Source: Lepisosteus oculatus (Eukaryota > Chordata > Actinopteri > Semionotiformes > Lepisosteidae). From it: a DNA stretch of 64,000 nucleotides. The translations under genes were made by a program, and so were the position numbers. The notes under the pieces are model-generated. The model searched no databases. It worked only from the letters and a program-made list of their open reading frames with translations, and was not told the origin of the DNA. This document shows, one piece after another, positions 47,801 through 61,926 of this stretch. How positions within the stretch are numbered: position 1 is the first letter of the stretch; each line of letters starts with the position of its first letter. The stretch lies in NCBI RefSeq assembly GCF_040954835.1, contig NC_090714.1, positions 2,406,501 to 2,470,500 of the forward strand. Direction: 5' to 3'.

Positions 47801-50800
47801 TCATAGTCATAACCCTGCTGTGCAGAAGTCTTTTTAAATAAACATTTTTCACACAGTACCATTAAAGGAATTAGAGGAGAGAACTGGCTACCCACACAAT
47901 ATCTGACATACTCTAGTCCATTAGCAAGCAGACTATGGTAAATGTACTGTACCATAGGAGAAATGTAACACAAAGTGGTCTCTAAACCAAGAAACCTAGA
48001 GTCTAATGCTCCTTCCATCTCAAGTCTCACTTAACTGATTAACAGTACTTTGGCATTATAGGTCTTTTATTGTGCTAGTTGAGCATGCTAGTGTGACTGT
48101 CCTGGAGAATAGGATTTCCAGATTGAATTGGCTTTGTTTTGACTTCAACCTGGTCTTGCCACCTTGCCAGGTCAATTGGTGCTGGTGATACAAACAGACC
48201 TTGAAAATGTACTGGATCTGAACTATGTTGCTATAGCCTGTGTGCTTCTTTAGGTAGTTTTAAGCTTTAGTGCATCAACTTTCATGATTCAATGACAACC
48301 GAGAAATCACACTTTGGAACTCTGCAAGTAGCAGAACAACTTTTTAAAATGTTTATCTGCATGCAAGTGAGGACGACTGCACATAATGTTAAAGTCTCCC
48401 CTCACAGTTGACTGCTCCTAAAACTCAGTGATTTCCTATGCATGGCATGTATTCACTACTTATTTAAACACAAAAAGCCTCTGTCGGACTAATTCGAATT
48501 ACTTTACAACCCTGATTAAGACACAGGTTGTTTTGGTAAAAACAAGACTGTCCCTGCTGCTTGGCAAAACACACTGAAATGCGGATACGTTATTTCCCTG
48601 GGCTCATATTTTCCTTCTTCTTATCAGTCTGTGAGGTCAAGCCTTCAGATTCAGTGACAGTACTGTTACTTCACCTCCTTGGACATCTGCCAGTGTCAAC
48701 TGGCCACACTTTTTACACCCACAGGAATGGGCATGCTGTTAGAACCCTCCAGCTATGGACTGATGCCAGGAGCTTGCCTACTAGGAGTGTCTTTGAAAGA
48801 AAAAAAAATACTTCTCTCCAACAGAATCTTTATTTCAAGCTTGAAATCTTCAATTGTTGATATTCATACCCATGCTATATCTTTTTTTTGTGTGTGTGGC
48901 GATGCCAATATCAATCAGATTGCCTCATCCATACCATCCAGATTCCTGAAAACAAGAGTCTGAAGTCAGATAACACATGTGCATGGTGTATCTAGATTTT
49001 AAGCGTTTCAAACAGTTAAATTCCAAATGGTATGTGTTGTCATTCAAGGAAAAATGTTTGGATTGAGAACTGATTAACAAATAGAATATGTACAGAATAT
49101 GTCTGTATAGATTACAGATAAAGGGTGCATGTTCAAACTGGGATGATCCAATTAGTAATTCATCACAGGAATGTGTATTAGGACTTCAAATTTATATCAG
49201 TGGTCTGAACTACTGAAGAGTTAATAAGCTTGTGTAGCAAAAACACAAATTAAATGGGAAACAGGGAGATAGAAGAGACGAGATATTTCAGATCTGGGGT
49301 GTTTATGTTGAGTTACATCTTCTAGACAATGGTGGTAAGAAATAAAAAAGTCAAACTAAAAGTTAGGATATCCATCCATTTTCTAACTGCTTCTTCCAAT
49401 TCAGAATCATGGGGAATACTTGGCAGGCAAGGCAGGGGCATAAGTAGAAACCATGCAAAAGTACATTTAAAACCAGAAACAGAATAGTGGGGCATTAAGA
49501 CCCACACAGACGGGGGGCTGAGCCTCCTATTGGTCCCAGTAACACCACATCCAGCACCACCCTTAGTTTTTCCCAGGAGGTCTCCCATGCAGGTACTGGC
49601 CAGGCTCACACCTCCTGAGCTTCGGTGGGCTGCCAGCTGTCAGTTGTGATGTAACCACCTAAATAAGAATATATTCTTCTATTTCTTGGGTTTTTTTGCA
49701 CACATGGTAAGCTGGCGCCTACTTTCTAACATGAAAAGGAAGATTTCAGATGTCACAGCGCTTTCCAGGAGCCACCCCAGCCCGTGTTGTTGTTGTTCAC
49801 TCGCATTCGGTTTTCATTTCGCTCAAATAAGTGTGGCCAGTGGAATGTGGCAGAAATTATCTCATTAAAATATTGCTCTGTGACCTGCATTAGGAGTATT
49901 TTCACATTTCCATTTCTTCTCAAATTACCCTGGCTCCGAAAACGACTCCCCGCAATGCTGGGCTGCAGAGAAGTGGGTGGAGAAAGCCAACGAGTGTCAC
50001 GCCAAGCAGAAACCATCTGCTGAAGTGCACGTCTTTCTTCACACTGCTGGCGTAATGCTGATCTTGGCGAGAGCAGTTGGTCAGCATGACGAATTGTAAT
50101 CTTAGAGAACGAATGGGACGCAACGATGACACACACACTTGCAAATGCTGGGATAAAAATCTTTCAGATCTGGAGCTGAGGCACAAACATTGAAACTACA
50201 ACACAGTGTCTGCTATGAAAATTCGTCCTGTGTTCAGTGTCCGGTGCAGTTGTTTGGCTCTTTGGAAAAATTGACAATAATACAGAAATGAGCCTCCATC
50301 TTGGTTAGCTGGATGACAGCTCGCATGCACCTTCATTGACAAATTGATACCTTTCTGATCACATTAATTGCATTATAATCCAGAACTTCAATGGGTGTAG
50401 TTTTCTGTAATTGTACTGTGAGTTACAGTGTTCCTTTATATAATTCCACGATACAGACATCACTAACAGTAGGGCACCTTGGATAAATGCACAAAGCCAG
50501 TTTAATGAGTAAATAAATAACAGCAGAGAGGAAATCAGGTTATCTACATTGATGCTGGCTAACAGTATCCAAACAGAACATAAGAACCTAAGAAATGTTA
50601 CAAACGAAAGGAGGCAATTTGACTCATCCTGCCCATCTGGTAGTAGATTATCGATCAGTTTTAAATAAACCTCCGTGTACAGTAGTTTTCTTGTAGATCT
50701 ACATAGACCTCATAAACATAACAATAGCTTATTTACCAGAAGTGGGAAAATCACAGATTTTACAGCCAGTATTTACAGATTCTAGTAAATAAAATAATAA

Positions 50801-53800
50801 AAAAAGTATTGAGAGGTGCCAAAACAATTCAATATTTCAAATACATTTGACTCCCCGTCAGTCAAATATATAAACATTCAAATATGTCGGTTTCGTGGAA
50901 AATAAAATTATTCTGAAAAAACGAAAATTATTTGAAATTATTTCAGTAAACATATTCTACATATTCTTTGGGGAAAGCAGATCAAACATGAAACATACTG
51001 TATTCCTTTCAGGAAAATTACTCTCTTGGCATTCTCTCCAACATTCTCTATTATATATAGCACTAGGCACTGAAATCAACATCAATTACAGGTTATTCTG
51101 CATCAACTCACATTGTTGTACAGTAAACAACCTGTCTACTTCTATTATTCAGACAAAGGTTCAATGACCCAATCATATCCAACACTCAAGAGTGAAACAC
51201 AATTTCAATGCGAGAGAGTCACATCTTCTGGAAAACAGCAGACAACAAAGCCTGGCTTATTTGTTTTCCTGAATCAGATATCTCATCTCATTGTCTAGCA
51301 AACAAAACACGTGTGTCAAAACACAATAAAACAAATTTCCTTGCTCAGCCAAAAGCGAAAAAGAGCCACACAGGATTCAAAGTCTGTTACAGATTCTGCT
51401 TGAAAGCTTGTTTACTGATAAGTAGAAAAGAGAAAAAGCATTATTTATTTGTCAAATGATTTTAAATTGGAAGCTTAAAAGGGGACAACAGTATAAAACT
51501 AAAGACTTTTACAGAAGTCTGCTGTATTAATTGTTGAAATAATATGTATATTAGTGGAATATTTAGAAATAAAATGATGTTTACTGTGTACTGCACTGAG
51601 TGTCACCCAAATCCCCAATGCTTATATTTAATCCTTTCTTCTTGCCAAAGCATGTACACAAAGCACTTCAACAGCACTCCATGTCTGAGAGAACACGTTT
51701 ACAGACGTTACATGTAAAACATTAAAAAGCCCAACTGGTTTATCGCCCGGCTTGTGGGCCCTGATAGTTTAGTGTAATGTGACACCAACAGCTGGTGGAG
51801 AAGAGCAGAAGTACATCTGGACATTTCCACCCATCCAAATAGTCTGACATACATCGGTATGTGTGAACGCTGTTAGTCTGAAAATGTTACATCACCAGTT
51901 ATTATTACTGGGAAAAACACCCCAGTGTCCAAAAACACTGCGAAATTTATCTAAGTTAAAAAAAATTCACAGTTTTTCAAAACTCTGTGAAAGAGCAAAG
52001 CAGTCAGAATTAAGTGCTGCAGTAGAGGATGATATTCTCAGTACATTTTGTGAGGAATTTTAGCAATGCTGAGCATTCAGCATGGAAATGCAATGTTTTA
52101 GCACAGTACACTGTATCTCCAGTTGTGCCTATTGATTTGCCATGCATCCCCGTAAAGACATATCTCATGGGAACTCCTTCCTTGTCACGTACTGTATTGC
52201 TTTACTATGTTCTTGCATTGCAGGCTTTGAATGGCCACATTTTACTGAATTAACACATCTTATAGTGTAAAGATGAGACCACTGCAGAGACAAACCCCAT
52301 ATCCTCAGGAGCGCTGAAACCCAATTGCATCTATTTACTGGACTTTGGGTGTGGTGCCCTTGTCTGTTGTTGGTCTGAGATGCCGTAGGCGAATTAGCCT
52401 GGGGGACTCTGACAAATGTCTGAATTTTAGGTGCAGCACCATAAACCACTCTGGGTTGGGAAACATAAATGAAAAGGCTCCAAACTGAATTGATGTGCTG
52501 ATGTGTGATTGCTTCAGAACACGTGCGCTGTAGCTGTACACAAAACTGTACATCTACAGTATATAAAGTTTGTGGACCTTCTAGAGAAGGATTCTGACAT
52601 AGAAGCGGTCAGTCATAATCCCACAGATGACAGCTTCACACCATCGGCTCCTCAGCCAGGCAACTGACATCAGAAATCTGAACCTGAGGTCTGTCTCCTA
52701 CTGAGCAGGATTCATACTGCAAGCACACGTCATCAGCCAAAACTAACTCGACTCTCAGCGGTCTAAACCCAGCTCATATTCCCCGTTAGCTCATGTTAAA
52801 TCACTTTCATGCACAGCGACATAATTACAGCTTGACAAATCTGCACCTCTCAGCGCCCATAATTTGAAATCCTTCAATGCTTATGTTTAGGAGGAGGGCG
52901 AATAAATGGAATAAATGAGCAGTGTTGAATTCAAAGACGGTTCCAGTCTGTACACTACAAGCCTCTAATGCAGGGTCAGTGTGTCTGCAGGTTTTCATTT
53001 CAGCTCAGCTCTTAATGAGCTACAACAAGTGGTTACTGGCTGGATCTGACCAATTTCAGACCAGCCCTTCAGGTGTAGCTCTATAAAGACACCTTGAAAA
53101 CCTTCAGACACACTAACCCTCCAGGACCAGGATTGGGCACCTGTACTCTGCTGGATAAAAAATACATGAATTATTTAAAATAGATGGAGGTTCTGCAATG
53201 TAGGAAGGGAAATGAAAATTACCTCCTAGATAACGCATGAGCTTTCAGTTATGAATAATATTTTTATTTCCACATTTTAAATACTGACAGCTGGACAGGA
53301 TTCTCCAGGGTAGATAAGCTTATGAGACTACAAATAACTGACATCTGAATCACTCCTGAAGCATTGCTAACCATAACATAATGCATGTTTAAAGAAACAT
53401 TTAAAATTAAAGTTTATTGTTGATACTTCTTTAGTCTGCCTGTACTTAGTTGCTAAGGGGCTATTTTCACAGCAGTCGACTATGAAAACATAAGACACTG
53501 CCTCTGAAATAGTTCAGGTTGTGCTGTACTGGAATGATTTCCCTTCACGGCAGGCTGGTATATTGAATTAAGACGACAGATTGCTTCTTGCATAAGGCTG
53601 GATTCTTTTCACACACCAAGTGACATCTGTGCTTCATTACTGAGTCCCAACAATGTGTGAAGAGATTAGATCCTATTAGTGTTGACCTGAGCTCAGGAAA
53701 TGCCCTGACATTTCAAGAGAATTATTTTCTTCTTTCAGCATGAGCAGAGTTTTTTTTCTCCCCTTTACTGTTATCTTTTACGTTTCTAAACACAACCTCT

Positions 53801-56800
53801 CCAGATGTGGTCATCACGGTTTGTAGTTCTTCACAGCACATAAGCCAGATAAACCTCTCCTGGCCAAATTATCTTCCTCAGCACCCAGACTGTTTTTTGG
53901 GAATTCAAAAAGTAAGACCAGTTTTAGTGACCTGATGTTATAAATGTGAACCGATTTTCCAAACAAAATCAAGGAAATAGCTTGCTGTTTAGGTTTATTT
54001 TTGTAGGTCAACTATAGCATTACCCCGAGGGTACTATTCCACAAAGCTTGTTATGACTCTACATTCCTAATGTAGACACTTTATGTGTGTGAAATTCGAA
54101 ACCAAGAGACATTTTAAGTAAAAAGAAAATGTATTACCACTGTCAAAACGTTAACAAAAGCAATAAAGCAGACCGATAATAATGTATATACCTAGAAAAA
54201 CACAAACTCAAAAGCAGGTTTAAGGTATATAAACTAATTTAAAAAAACAATAAAACACTGTATTGTTCTGAAAATCCTGAAAGCACTTCTCTGACAATGT
54301 AAGGCATAAATTATGCCTAAAAGTTTCCATTCAAAAGAGTAATTTCTGACAAGTGGGTTTGTGTCCTACTTTTGATATTAGTTTTAGATAATATTAGGTT
54401 TACACAGTACGTGTGAGTGCTGGAATGGCTCCAGTTTCAATTGAAAGGTGTTCTACTTCTTTGATTTTACTTTGTCGAACCAGAAACAGCCCAGAGTTTA
54501 TAACGTGGGATCTGAATTCTTTCCAGACATTCGTCTCCACTGGCTATGGGAAGAGTCTTCCCTGCACCAACAAAGTATTCAGACTACACACCTTCAGGAA
54601 GATCTCCTTCAGATTCGAGAGGAGATGGAAAATCAGATGACGGAGTCCTGTGACATTTAAATTTATTATATACAGTACATAATCTAGGGATGGGAAGACA
54701 CAGCAGGTTTTGAACAGATCCCTGTCCAAAGAAGCTGTGCTGATCAAGCTCTTAACTTGGACTGATTTGCAGCAGGTGTAGCAATGAGTATTATTTGTTT
54801 GATGGGGAAGTTATTTAAACCTAGAGGACAGACATTTATAATAAATGGAAATTATTAACTGAAGTTAACAACAGCAAGTCCATCTCACACAGGTGTTCCT
54901 AATTATGGAAAGTATGGAAATTTAGTCATATATATCTGTACAGTATCAAGCACAAACACCTCCCTTCACATTTGTCTCAACCATCTCTCCTCCTCCCCAT
55001 TTCCACCTTGCTGACTCCTGGACTCAGTCTGAATGGGGTTGGAGCCCCTTGTCTTGTGGCCACTGGGAGGCTGCCCATTAACCATGCAGGTTAAGCCAAA
55101 CACATCTCACCAAATATTCCAGACATTCACAAAGCAACCCTAATTCCTGGTTGCTGTTGTCAAAAATTATCATTATTGTGATTTATTTCACAAAAGGTAA
55201 TGGAATTGTTACACAGCCTGAGTTTAAAAATCCATAGATTGATGGAATACAGGCTACTACTACACAACAGTAAAAACTGTCCTGTCTTACAATGTCCATG
55301 TACAGTATACTAGTGCACCACACATCACTTCCTGGCAGTGACTTAGAGATGCTGAGGTACAGCATGTGGGTTGTACAGCACATGTGGTGGAGCCATTCGG
55401 CACAAGAAAAGTTTATTCTAATGAAGTGTTAAACACTGGGGCCTGTAACTTAGAACCGGCAGCCCATCACAAGTTATAAAAACCCAGTAACCGATGGAAC
55501 GCTTCCATCAGGGTGAAGAAAGAAGCTTGAAAAACAAAGTTGAAACAGCTGGAATTAGTTAGCTGCAAGACGGTTAAAGTCTTGATTGGTTCCAGTCCTG
55601 AGGCCCTGCGTAATTGACTTTTAACTAATTTTGACTAATTAATCAGGCAGTTTCTGATTGATTGTCTAACCAGTTTAAAAATGCTAGACATACTTGCTCT
55701 GTGACTACCCCCTGGTCCATAAAGCATAAATCCTACAGTATCTATATGCCCCCTAACTTTGTTAAAGGGATCAGATTTCCAGATATTCCAGTGTGGTGTA
55801 CGTTTTCTTCAGCTAAGGACAGGTCCTGTGTGAATATAGATTAGATGCAAGGCATGGAGAAATAAATTTGAATTCTCTCTATTAAGCTTATTCTCTTATT
55901 CAACTTTATTCTCTTATCTTATGTATTTGCTTCGGGCCTTGTACTGTACTTGTTTAAATCTGTGGTGGATGATCCTAATTAAATCCATCACAGATTTATG
56001 AGCACATACAAAAGAAAAAGAAACTAGGAGTCTGCCTATTCCTCTGTGTCTTCATATGCCCTTTTATAAGCTGTGTGTTTGGTAGTTAATGTACAGCTGA
56101 CATTCCTATGGGAAGCAATAACGAAACACATAGAATAAATGTGATGGATAAAAAATGTGAATACATTTTTCCTGCCTCGTGGAAAAAATCTTTCAACAAA
56201 ATACAAACTACAAGCACATTTAAGCAAAACATGTGATCTTGATGGCTAATATAAACCTCAGAGTAGAGACTTCATTTTGATTACAGAATGGTTTGACTCA
56301 TTTAGTTAGAGCCGTAGTTTTTTGAAAGACAACCAGTTTGGAAAGCCAATAATCAATCAGGTTAAATCACGGACTCTAGTAGTGACACTTGCCACAAAAA
56401 AAGGGCATGTGGCTCGACCGCTGCTAAAAATTCCTGAGTTGGGGAAATGATTCAAGGAAAATGAAGCGTGTTTTAACAATTTAACAGCACAATTCTGAGT
56501 TAACATGATAAGCAGTCATCAATACCACATGGATCTAATCTATGTCATAAATGCTTGGAATTATTTTCATTCTTTGTAGGATATTTGAGGTACAGTATTT
56601 TTGTGTTTTGAAGTTTAAGCAAATTTAACAAATTCAAGTGATTGCCCAAACCTAATTATTTAGACACATAACTGTTTACAGACTCTTTTGAAAAATAAAG
56701 GAGAATGAGGTCTTGTCCTCGAAAATGATTTAATACATGTTTAGATTAATTTATGTAGATTAATACAGTATGCCTAAACTGCATAGAAAAAACGTCTGAT

Positions 56801-58119
56801 AACATGGCAAATACAAAAAAATACAAAATTCAAATGGTGAACAACATTTATATTTTGTTTGAGTTATTTTGCTATGTTGCGGTTGGACACAGCAGATTGA
56901 GGGACCTCCCAGAAATGTTCAAATGGGATATCACAGGCAAATTTCTGGAATTAAAGCCTGGAGTTTGGCCTCACAATAAGTATCTCAGACACCTACTGGG
57001 AAAAGTCTTTTTCAATACCTCAGGAACTTTAGGTAAGAGATTCTTGTCAAGTTTAAATTTGATTCTTTCTTGGGGATATTTTGTTATTTGTTTCCCAATA
57101 TCTCCCTTCAGCATTTTTCTTGTAGGTGACCAACTTCTAAAACCGTGCCGATTCATTCTTTACCTGAGTACAATGGTCAGTTTGATCTAAATATTCTCCT
57201 TACTGCATAGGAGAAGGTTCTCTTGCGTAGCCTCTAAAAACTCTGCAGCACTCAGGTAGCCAGACTATCATGCTGTTGATATCCTAAATGGGCTCTGGAG
57301 ATATATATCTCTCTCATTTTGTACTTGAGTGCCATTTAAATAATAGATCGTATTGCTTAAAACCTGAAAATCTTCAATGTGGTGTAGCTGGGGGATAGTT
57401 GCTTCTTTTCCAGGAACCTACTGCTTCGGTTTCTACATATTATTAGCCTTGAAAAAAGTGTGCTAAGTCACTGACACAGAGCTGTATGGCTTAATTACAG
57501 TATGTTGTTTTCATGTATTATTCTCTGCTGTTCAACCTGTTAGAAGATTTCCCTGACTGGAATTAGCAGGCAAGGCACACACAAGTGTATCAGTGGCTTA
57601 AGAGCAAAATGCTTCAAAGTGAGATCTTGGTGTAATACAACTTCACAGCCTCCTAATTAGATCTGAAAAGTCCCTGCAGAAGGTACTGCATGTTGTTTTT
57701 GTCTTTGGAAGGGTCAGATGGAGAGCATAGTACTCCAAGCAGGCATTTCAAAGAAACAGCGAATAGCCTGAAGTCGGAACAGGAGGGCAGGTGAGACACA
57801 GGCCCTTTAAAAAGCTGTTAAAAAGCTGTATTTCTTCATATAACCTCGAGCCCATCAGGAAATGAAAAGTGTGATTCTTTGAAAGCGCTCGTCTGATGGT
57901 TCTTAAGCAGATAAACAAATGTTTAGTCCCTTTCATTACCTCAATTAGCCGGTCCTGTGGCCTCAATCCTGCCCTGGCAGCCGGTGACCCAGGGTCCACT
58001 GACCGGATGAACTGTCCAGGCTTGGACTTTTCACTGTGAAGGTTGAAGCCATAGCCTGCTTCACTTCTTTTTAGATGACACATCCGTGGGTGATGTTCTT
58101 TCATCGGGCTTTGGCTTTC
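38823..58119 (-). CDS. nherf2: NHERF2 scaffold protein, 3' five exons (partial)
   Basis: Na+/H+ exchanger regulatory factor, a cytoplasmic scaffold that ties membrane transporters and receptors to ezrin/radixin/moesin. Exons in coding order: 58119-57940, 42178-42025, 41056-41013, 40119-40045, 38987-38823. All are GT-AG with matching phases, giving 205 aa plus stop. The first two code the second PDZ domain, with carboxylate loop GYGF in [20 protein letters not shown] and [20 protein letters not shown], ending [12 protein letters not shown]. Two small exons code a linker. The last codes the ERM-binding tail: [16 protein letters not shown], then [17 protein letters not shown]. The [12 protein letters not shown] segment points to NHERF2 rather than NHERF1. 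The first PDZ domain lies outside the window or was not found to 64 kb. The intron between the PDZ2 exons is 15.8 kb. Confidence 0.93.
38988..42024 (-). other. short introns of nherf2
   Basis: Introns of about 1.06, 0.89 and 0.97 kb. They hold one dispersed-repeat copy (41558-41850) and an AT microsatellite-like stretch near 41388-41405. Nothing else is recognised. Confidence 0.6.
41558..41850. repeat. dispersed repeat, copy related to 44.26 kb
   Basis: Shares gaaattgcttcacc, ctttag, aacatctcatc and cacctcttacagc blocks with 44262-44580 (gaaattgcttcactc, ctttag, aacaactcatc, cacctcccacagc). Family not named; degenerate. Confidence 0.6.
44262..44860. repeat. dispersed repeat, two adjacent related copies
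   Basis: 44262-44580 is related to 41558-41850. 44600-44860 contains a second related body (ttgctcaagcacagagtgga against tgttcaagcacagcatggag). Probably old insertions of one family in tandem. Confidence 0.5.
49366..49480 (-). mobile_element. SINE tail fragment, antisense
   Basis: ccatccattttctaactgct and tccaattcagaatcatgggg are the antisense tail typical of the V-SINE-like family (…aattggaggaagtggttagaaaatggatgg). Confidence 0.6.
50575..50720 (+). mobile_element. dispersed SINE-like repeat, degenerate
   Basis: aacataagaacctaagaaat, then ttacaaacgaaaggaggcaa and a cccat motif resemble a repeat I recall from non-teleost ray-finned fish genomes (aacataagaacataagaaag, then acgagaggaggccattcggc). 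The recollection is from memory, so family and lineage are tentative. Confidence 0.45.
52973..53140. mobile_element. short foldback or MITE-like element
   Basis: Terminal inverted repeats of about 25 bases: gggtcagtgtgtctgcaggt at the left matches the reverse complement of the right end (gggttagtgtgtctgaaggt). Interior about 110 bases, with no coding capacity. Confidence 0.55.
55560..55680. repeat. degenerate interspersed repeat
   Basis: Segment with ctgaggccctgcgtaattga and taattaatcaggcagtttct resembles a common fish short repeat. No ends could be placed. Confidence 0.3.
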
Positions 58120-61100
58120 CTTCAGTGGGAACAGGAAAAGAAGCCGTGCAGTTAACAACAGTGCTGTGGCCACAGAACACACAATTCAACACACCAGCAC
58201 AGAGCCAAGGTACTGTTTACTCCTCTCAAAACAGTGGTCTGCTTAAAAAGCCGAGTTTCATCTGCGTATCAATCTGCGTATCAAAACTTTACTTTGCGAG
58301 CACGTCTTAACATGCGGAAGTTATTTCACCAAGTTTACGTATCTAATTTGGATATTCGGAAAGCAATAATAATCCAGTCAAAATTGTGGCAACACTTTAA
58401 CACAACAAAAGACACTAACACATCTTTGGATTCATTTCTTTTAAGAAAAAATTAAATGAGATGAATGACCCCTATAGATTGACATTAAGCGTGCATATGT
58501 TCTGCTTCACCTTAATGTGATAGACGTTCTCAATTACCTAACAGGACATGCAGAGAATTAATAACCTGATGTCTCAATGGCTATGCGTCTTCGATTCAAA
58601 TCCCTCGTACCCAGGCAATTTCATTTTACCGCCTGCAGCTCAAGAGAGGGTGGGAAAAAGATCAATGGCGGATTATTTATTTAATTGTTTGATACACTTC
58701 CCTTCGCACCAGTATCCCAAAGCAGACAATGTTGTTTATAGTGTCCGCCGAGGCCGGGTGAACTCTGTACTACTTCCCTGTGGAATCTGCAGGAACACTA
58801 AAGTCCAGTGCTGCATGTCCTGTGTTTCCTCCTCACAAGCCTGTGAATTGAACAGGACAGAGGCTGGAACTAGAAACTAGAACTAGAACATGTGCACATT
58901 TCAGTTCGAGGATGTGGCTAGGACTCAGGACTCCTGTCGGAGGGGTGTGGGGCCAAGTCCCAGGAGGAACAGGGCTGCTATACCCTTGAGCAAGGTTTGC
59001 TCCAAGAAACACAAGTCGTGTACGCAGGAGATCCACATGTGCATTTGCAAAATATTAAGAAATTAAAAACCCTGCAACCAAGTCTGCAACCTTGTGAAAT
59101 AATAAGAACTGGATTGGAACAGTTGTTTGAGAATCCAATCCAATAACCAGGAAGAAAGTATAAGGTGCAACAGTCACCCAGCCTGATCACGGTCCCAGAA
59201 TACTCACTGTCCACTGTTTTTAAGAGGCAGATTAAAATGAGTTTCAAGTCAGCGGAAAATCACCTTCGAACATTTTAATTGTGATACAGATGTTTCCTCA
59301 AAGTCATTAAGGTGCCGCCATTTTTCTAAAGAGACCAAAGGGCTCAGCAGGTTCTAGTCAGATAATGTCATGAAGCAGGCCACCTGTAGTAATTAATAAG
59401 AGATGTGCAAAACACTGACCTTTTCAAGATGCAAGAACACCATTTCATTTTCTAGACTGTTACTGTTTTTAAACTCTTTTGCACGAAATGATTTTGATTC
59501 ACGTCAGTGGGATCAAATGCAGCTAAGTAAGGCATGTTTACATCAGAAGAGACCTACTGCAGATCCACAGCAAAGCAAAACTTCCCCTTCATCTACCAGG
59601 ACAGGTCCTAACAGAGCTACCTGGAAGAAATTAATTGGCCTCACCGCGACTGCAGTAATGAGACACTCAGAGGAAGTTTCTGATGTTCTGCTAAATGTTT
59701 CTTTGATATTCCTTATGCAGCACTTTATTCATACACTGTTCAGGCCGCCAGAGATTCAATACCAGTAGTATCTAGTGGTTTCGTAGTCTGTATGTGTAAA
59801 TATTTACAGTCCTTTCATGGCTTAGCCAAGGGATGCAATTCTCAAGATATGGGTATTTCTCATCCCAGCTGTGATTTCCCCTCACAGTCTCCTCCTTGCA
59901 GAGCAAAAATATTATGACTTGGCTGTAGGACAATTCCTCAGGTTTACACATACAGTGGGCCCCTCTCACTGGCAGGAGTCTTCAGGTTAACAGCAAAGCC
60001 ATAACTTAAGCACAAGACAGTGCGCAATCCTACCACAAGAAGCAAACTAAGGGGCAGCTGCAAGGATAAAGACAGGTTAGTCACAGGTCTGCAAAGCAAC
60101 ATATGAGGCAGGGAAGGCGTTGCTGTCCTAATTTACATCTAGGCAGGAATTCAAACATAGATCTGATGGCAAGACTGTCACACCCAAACTGGTTTCTGTT
60201 TTGGATTGAGCAGGCAAATTCTAAAAAAAACACAACAATGGTCAACACAGTGAGACTGGAGTCATTTTACCTAAGCCAGGCGTAGGCTACCCTGGAAAGG
60301 TGATGCTACAACAAGGCTTTTCAACCTGGGGGCAAAGACACTCCTTAATATCCCCTGCCGCACATTTAGTGTCATGCAACAAGACAGATCTTAACCTGCT
60401 AAAAAACTGAGGCAGTCTACGCTTGGGAAGCATCTTGATATAACAGAGATGTTGTTCAATAGGTCTCTGCAGCATTAACTATAGATGACAGGAGGACATC
60501 TATACATCTACAAAAAAGCTTAGGCAGCAATACCTGCATTTCAAGATCCAAGACATGGAATGAACAGACCCAACAACCCTGGTTACACACATCTCATTTA
60601 AGATTGAGGGATTAATGTCCTTCTCCCACACTTGTCTTATCTGTGATATTAATCCAATCAAATGGCTAAATGACCACTGGCAGCTGAGTAAATGCTCATA
60701 TTCCAGCCACTTATTTTATTCCTCTCTAATTCCACAAATCATCACACCAAGAGGGCTGTTCAAAATACAAAACTGGAAGAGAACTGAATAAGAACCAGCT
60801 TCTGCATCTTACATTTGCCAAGAGTTTTACTAGATGTATTTTATTTATGGCGAGCTAGAGATCACTAGGGAGGAACCTAAAAAGATCAAACAAACCCCGA
60901 AACTAAATCATCAAATCTTTTATTATTCCAAAAACATGACCACTTTACTTTCCCTTTTTATATCGTGAGGTATAACACCATGCACCTGCTATTTGTTTAC
61001 TAACAGAAAATTGATAAACAGATAATTAATAAAGCTAATCCAAGGGTCTCTTTCTGGCTTTACTTGAAAGAAAAAGTCCAGAAGTCCAAAAAAAGTCCAA

Positions 61101-61925
61101 AAAGTGGTTTTTGTGTATTTGGGGATTTTGAAGATTTAAATCAGAGGCAGTGACTAAGTCAATATGAGGGGCTCTGGGTGTATTTCCCTGCTTACATCTC
61201 AATGTCAATATTTCTTATTTACATTTCAATGATGTTTTGGTGTGGTTTTTCAATATTTACTAAAGACAAGAACTTGCAAAAGTAAGAAAACTCCAGCCAA
61301 GCCAGTCCATCTCTGTATCAGCACTTTACATCATTTGCATTATCCTGCTGCAGGCCTAACATCTCATGGGGGGTGTTCTGGTGTCAGCAGTTTTTTGGCT
61401 GATGTATAATATGAACAATTTAAGCAATATGTTCTTCTTGAGCAACACATTGATGACAGTACGGCTTCCCAATAAACACAAAGACCAACTTTCCTGGGGT
61501 ATAACATATACTGTATAACAAAGTATAACGATGCAACAAAGAAATGCAACACTCAAATTAAATGGATTTAATTAAATATTTTAAACAAGGGTTTTTAAAC
61601 AAAATCACAGAAATCACAGAAACTTTGAACACCAACACGGATCAAAGAATCTTGCAGTGTTTTCAGCAAGAAATGTATCACGCTGACAAAATGGAAGCAG
61701 AAAGTTATTTAGGTTGGGACCACCCTGACCATTAACACATTCCTCACAGCACAATCCTAACACGATCCTAACAGTGCAGCACATAGTCCTGATTGCTCTC
61801 TGGACATACTGTCACTCTGGGAAGTCATGCACTGAAGGTATCACAAAACGACATAATTGGCAGAATGGTCTAAGTAGCAATGTCTTTACAAACGTTTTAA
61901 TTCACATACTTGCATATGTTGGTGG
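58120..61925. other. upstream of the last visible nherf2 exon; probably intron
   Basis: No PDZ1 exon was found on the minus strand. A small duplication (atctgcgtatca twice at about 58260-58283) is visible. The stretch 60290-60800 may be a very old LINE piece, but the protein signal is too weak to assert. Confidence 0.4.
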
Positions 61926-61926
61926 C

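Larger units (their letters stand above)
42179..57939 (-). other. large intron of nherf2
   Basis: 15.8 kb splitting the second PDZ domain between residues coded by ATT GAG and GTG AAC. It contains several repeats listed separately and otherwise unrecognised AT-rich DNA. A 123-codon plus-strand frame at 45819-46190 is probably chance. Confidence 0.8.

Noticed and set aside
56804-57190. 128-codon plus-strand frame
   Set aside because: No recognisable domain, no conserved motif, and it lies in the intron of the opposite-strand gene. Treated as chance.
60290-60800. Possible remnant of an L1/Tx1-like LINE
   Set aside because: Only vague similarity to reverse-transcriptase C-terminal sequence. 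Not enough ordered motifs to claim it.
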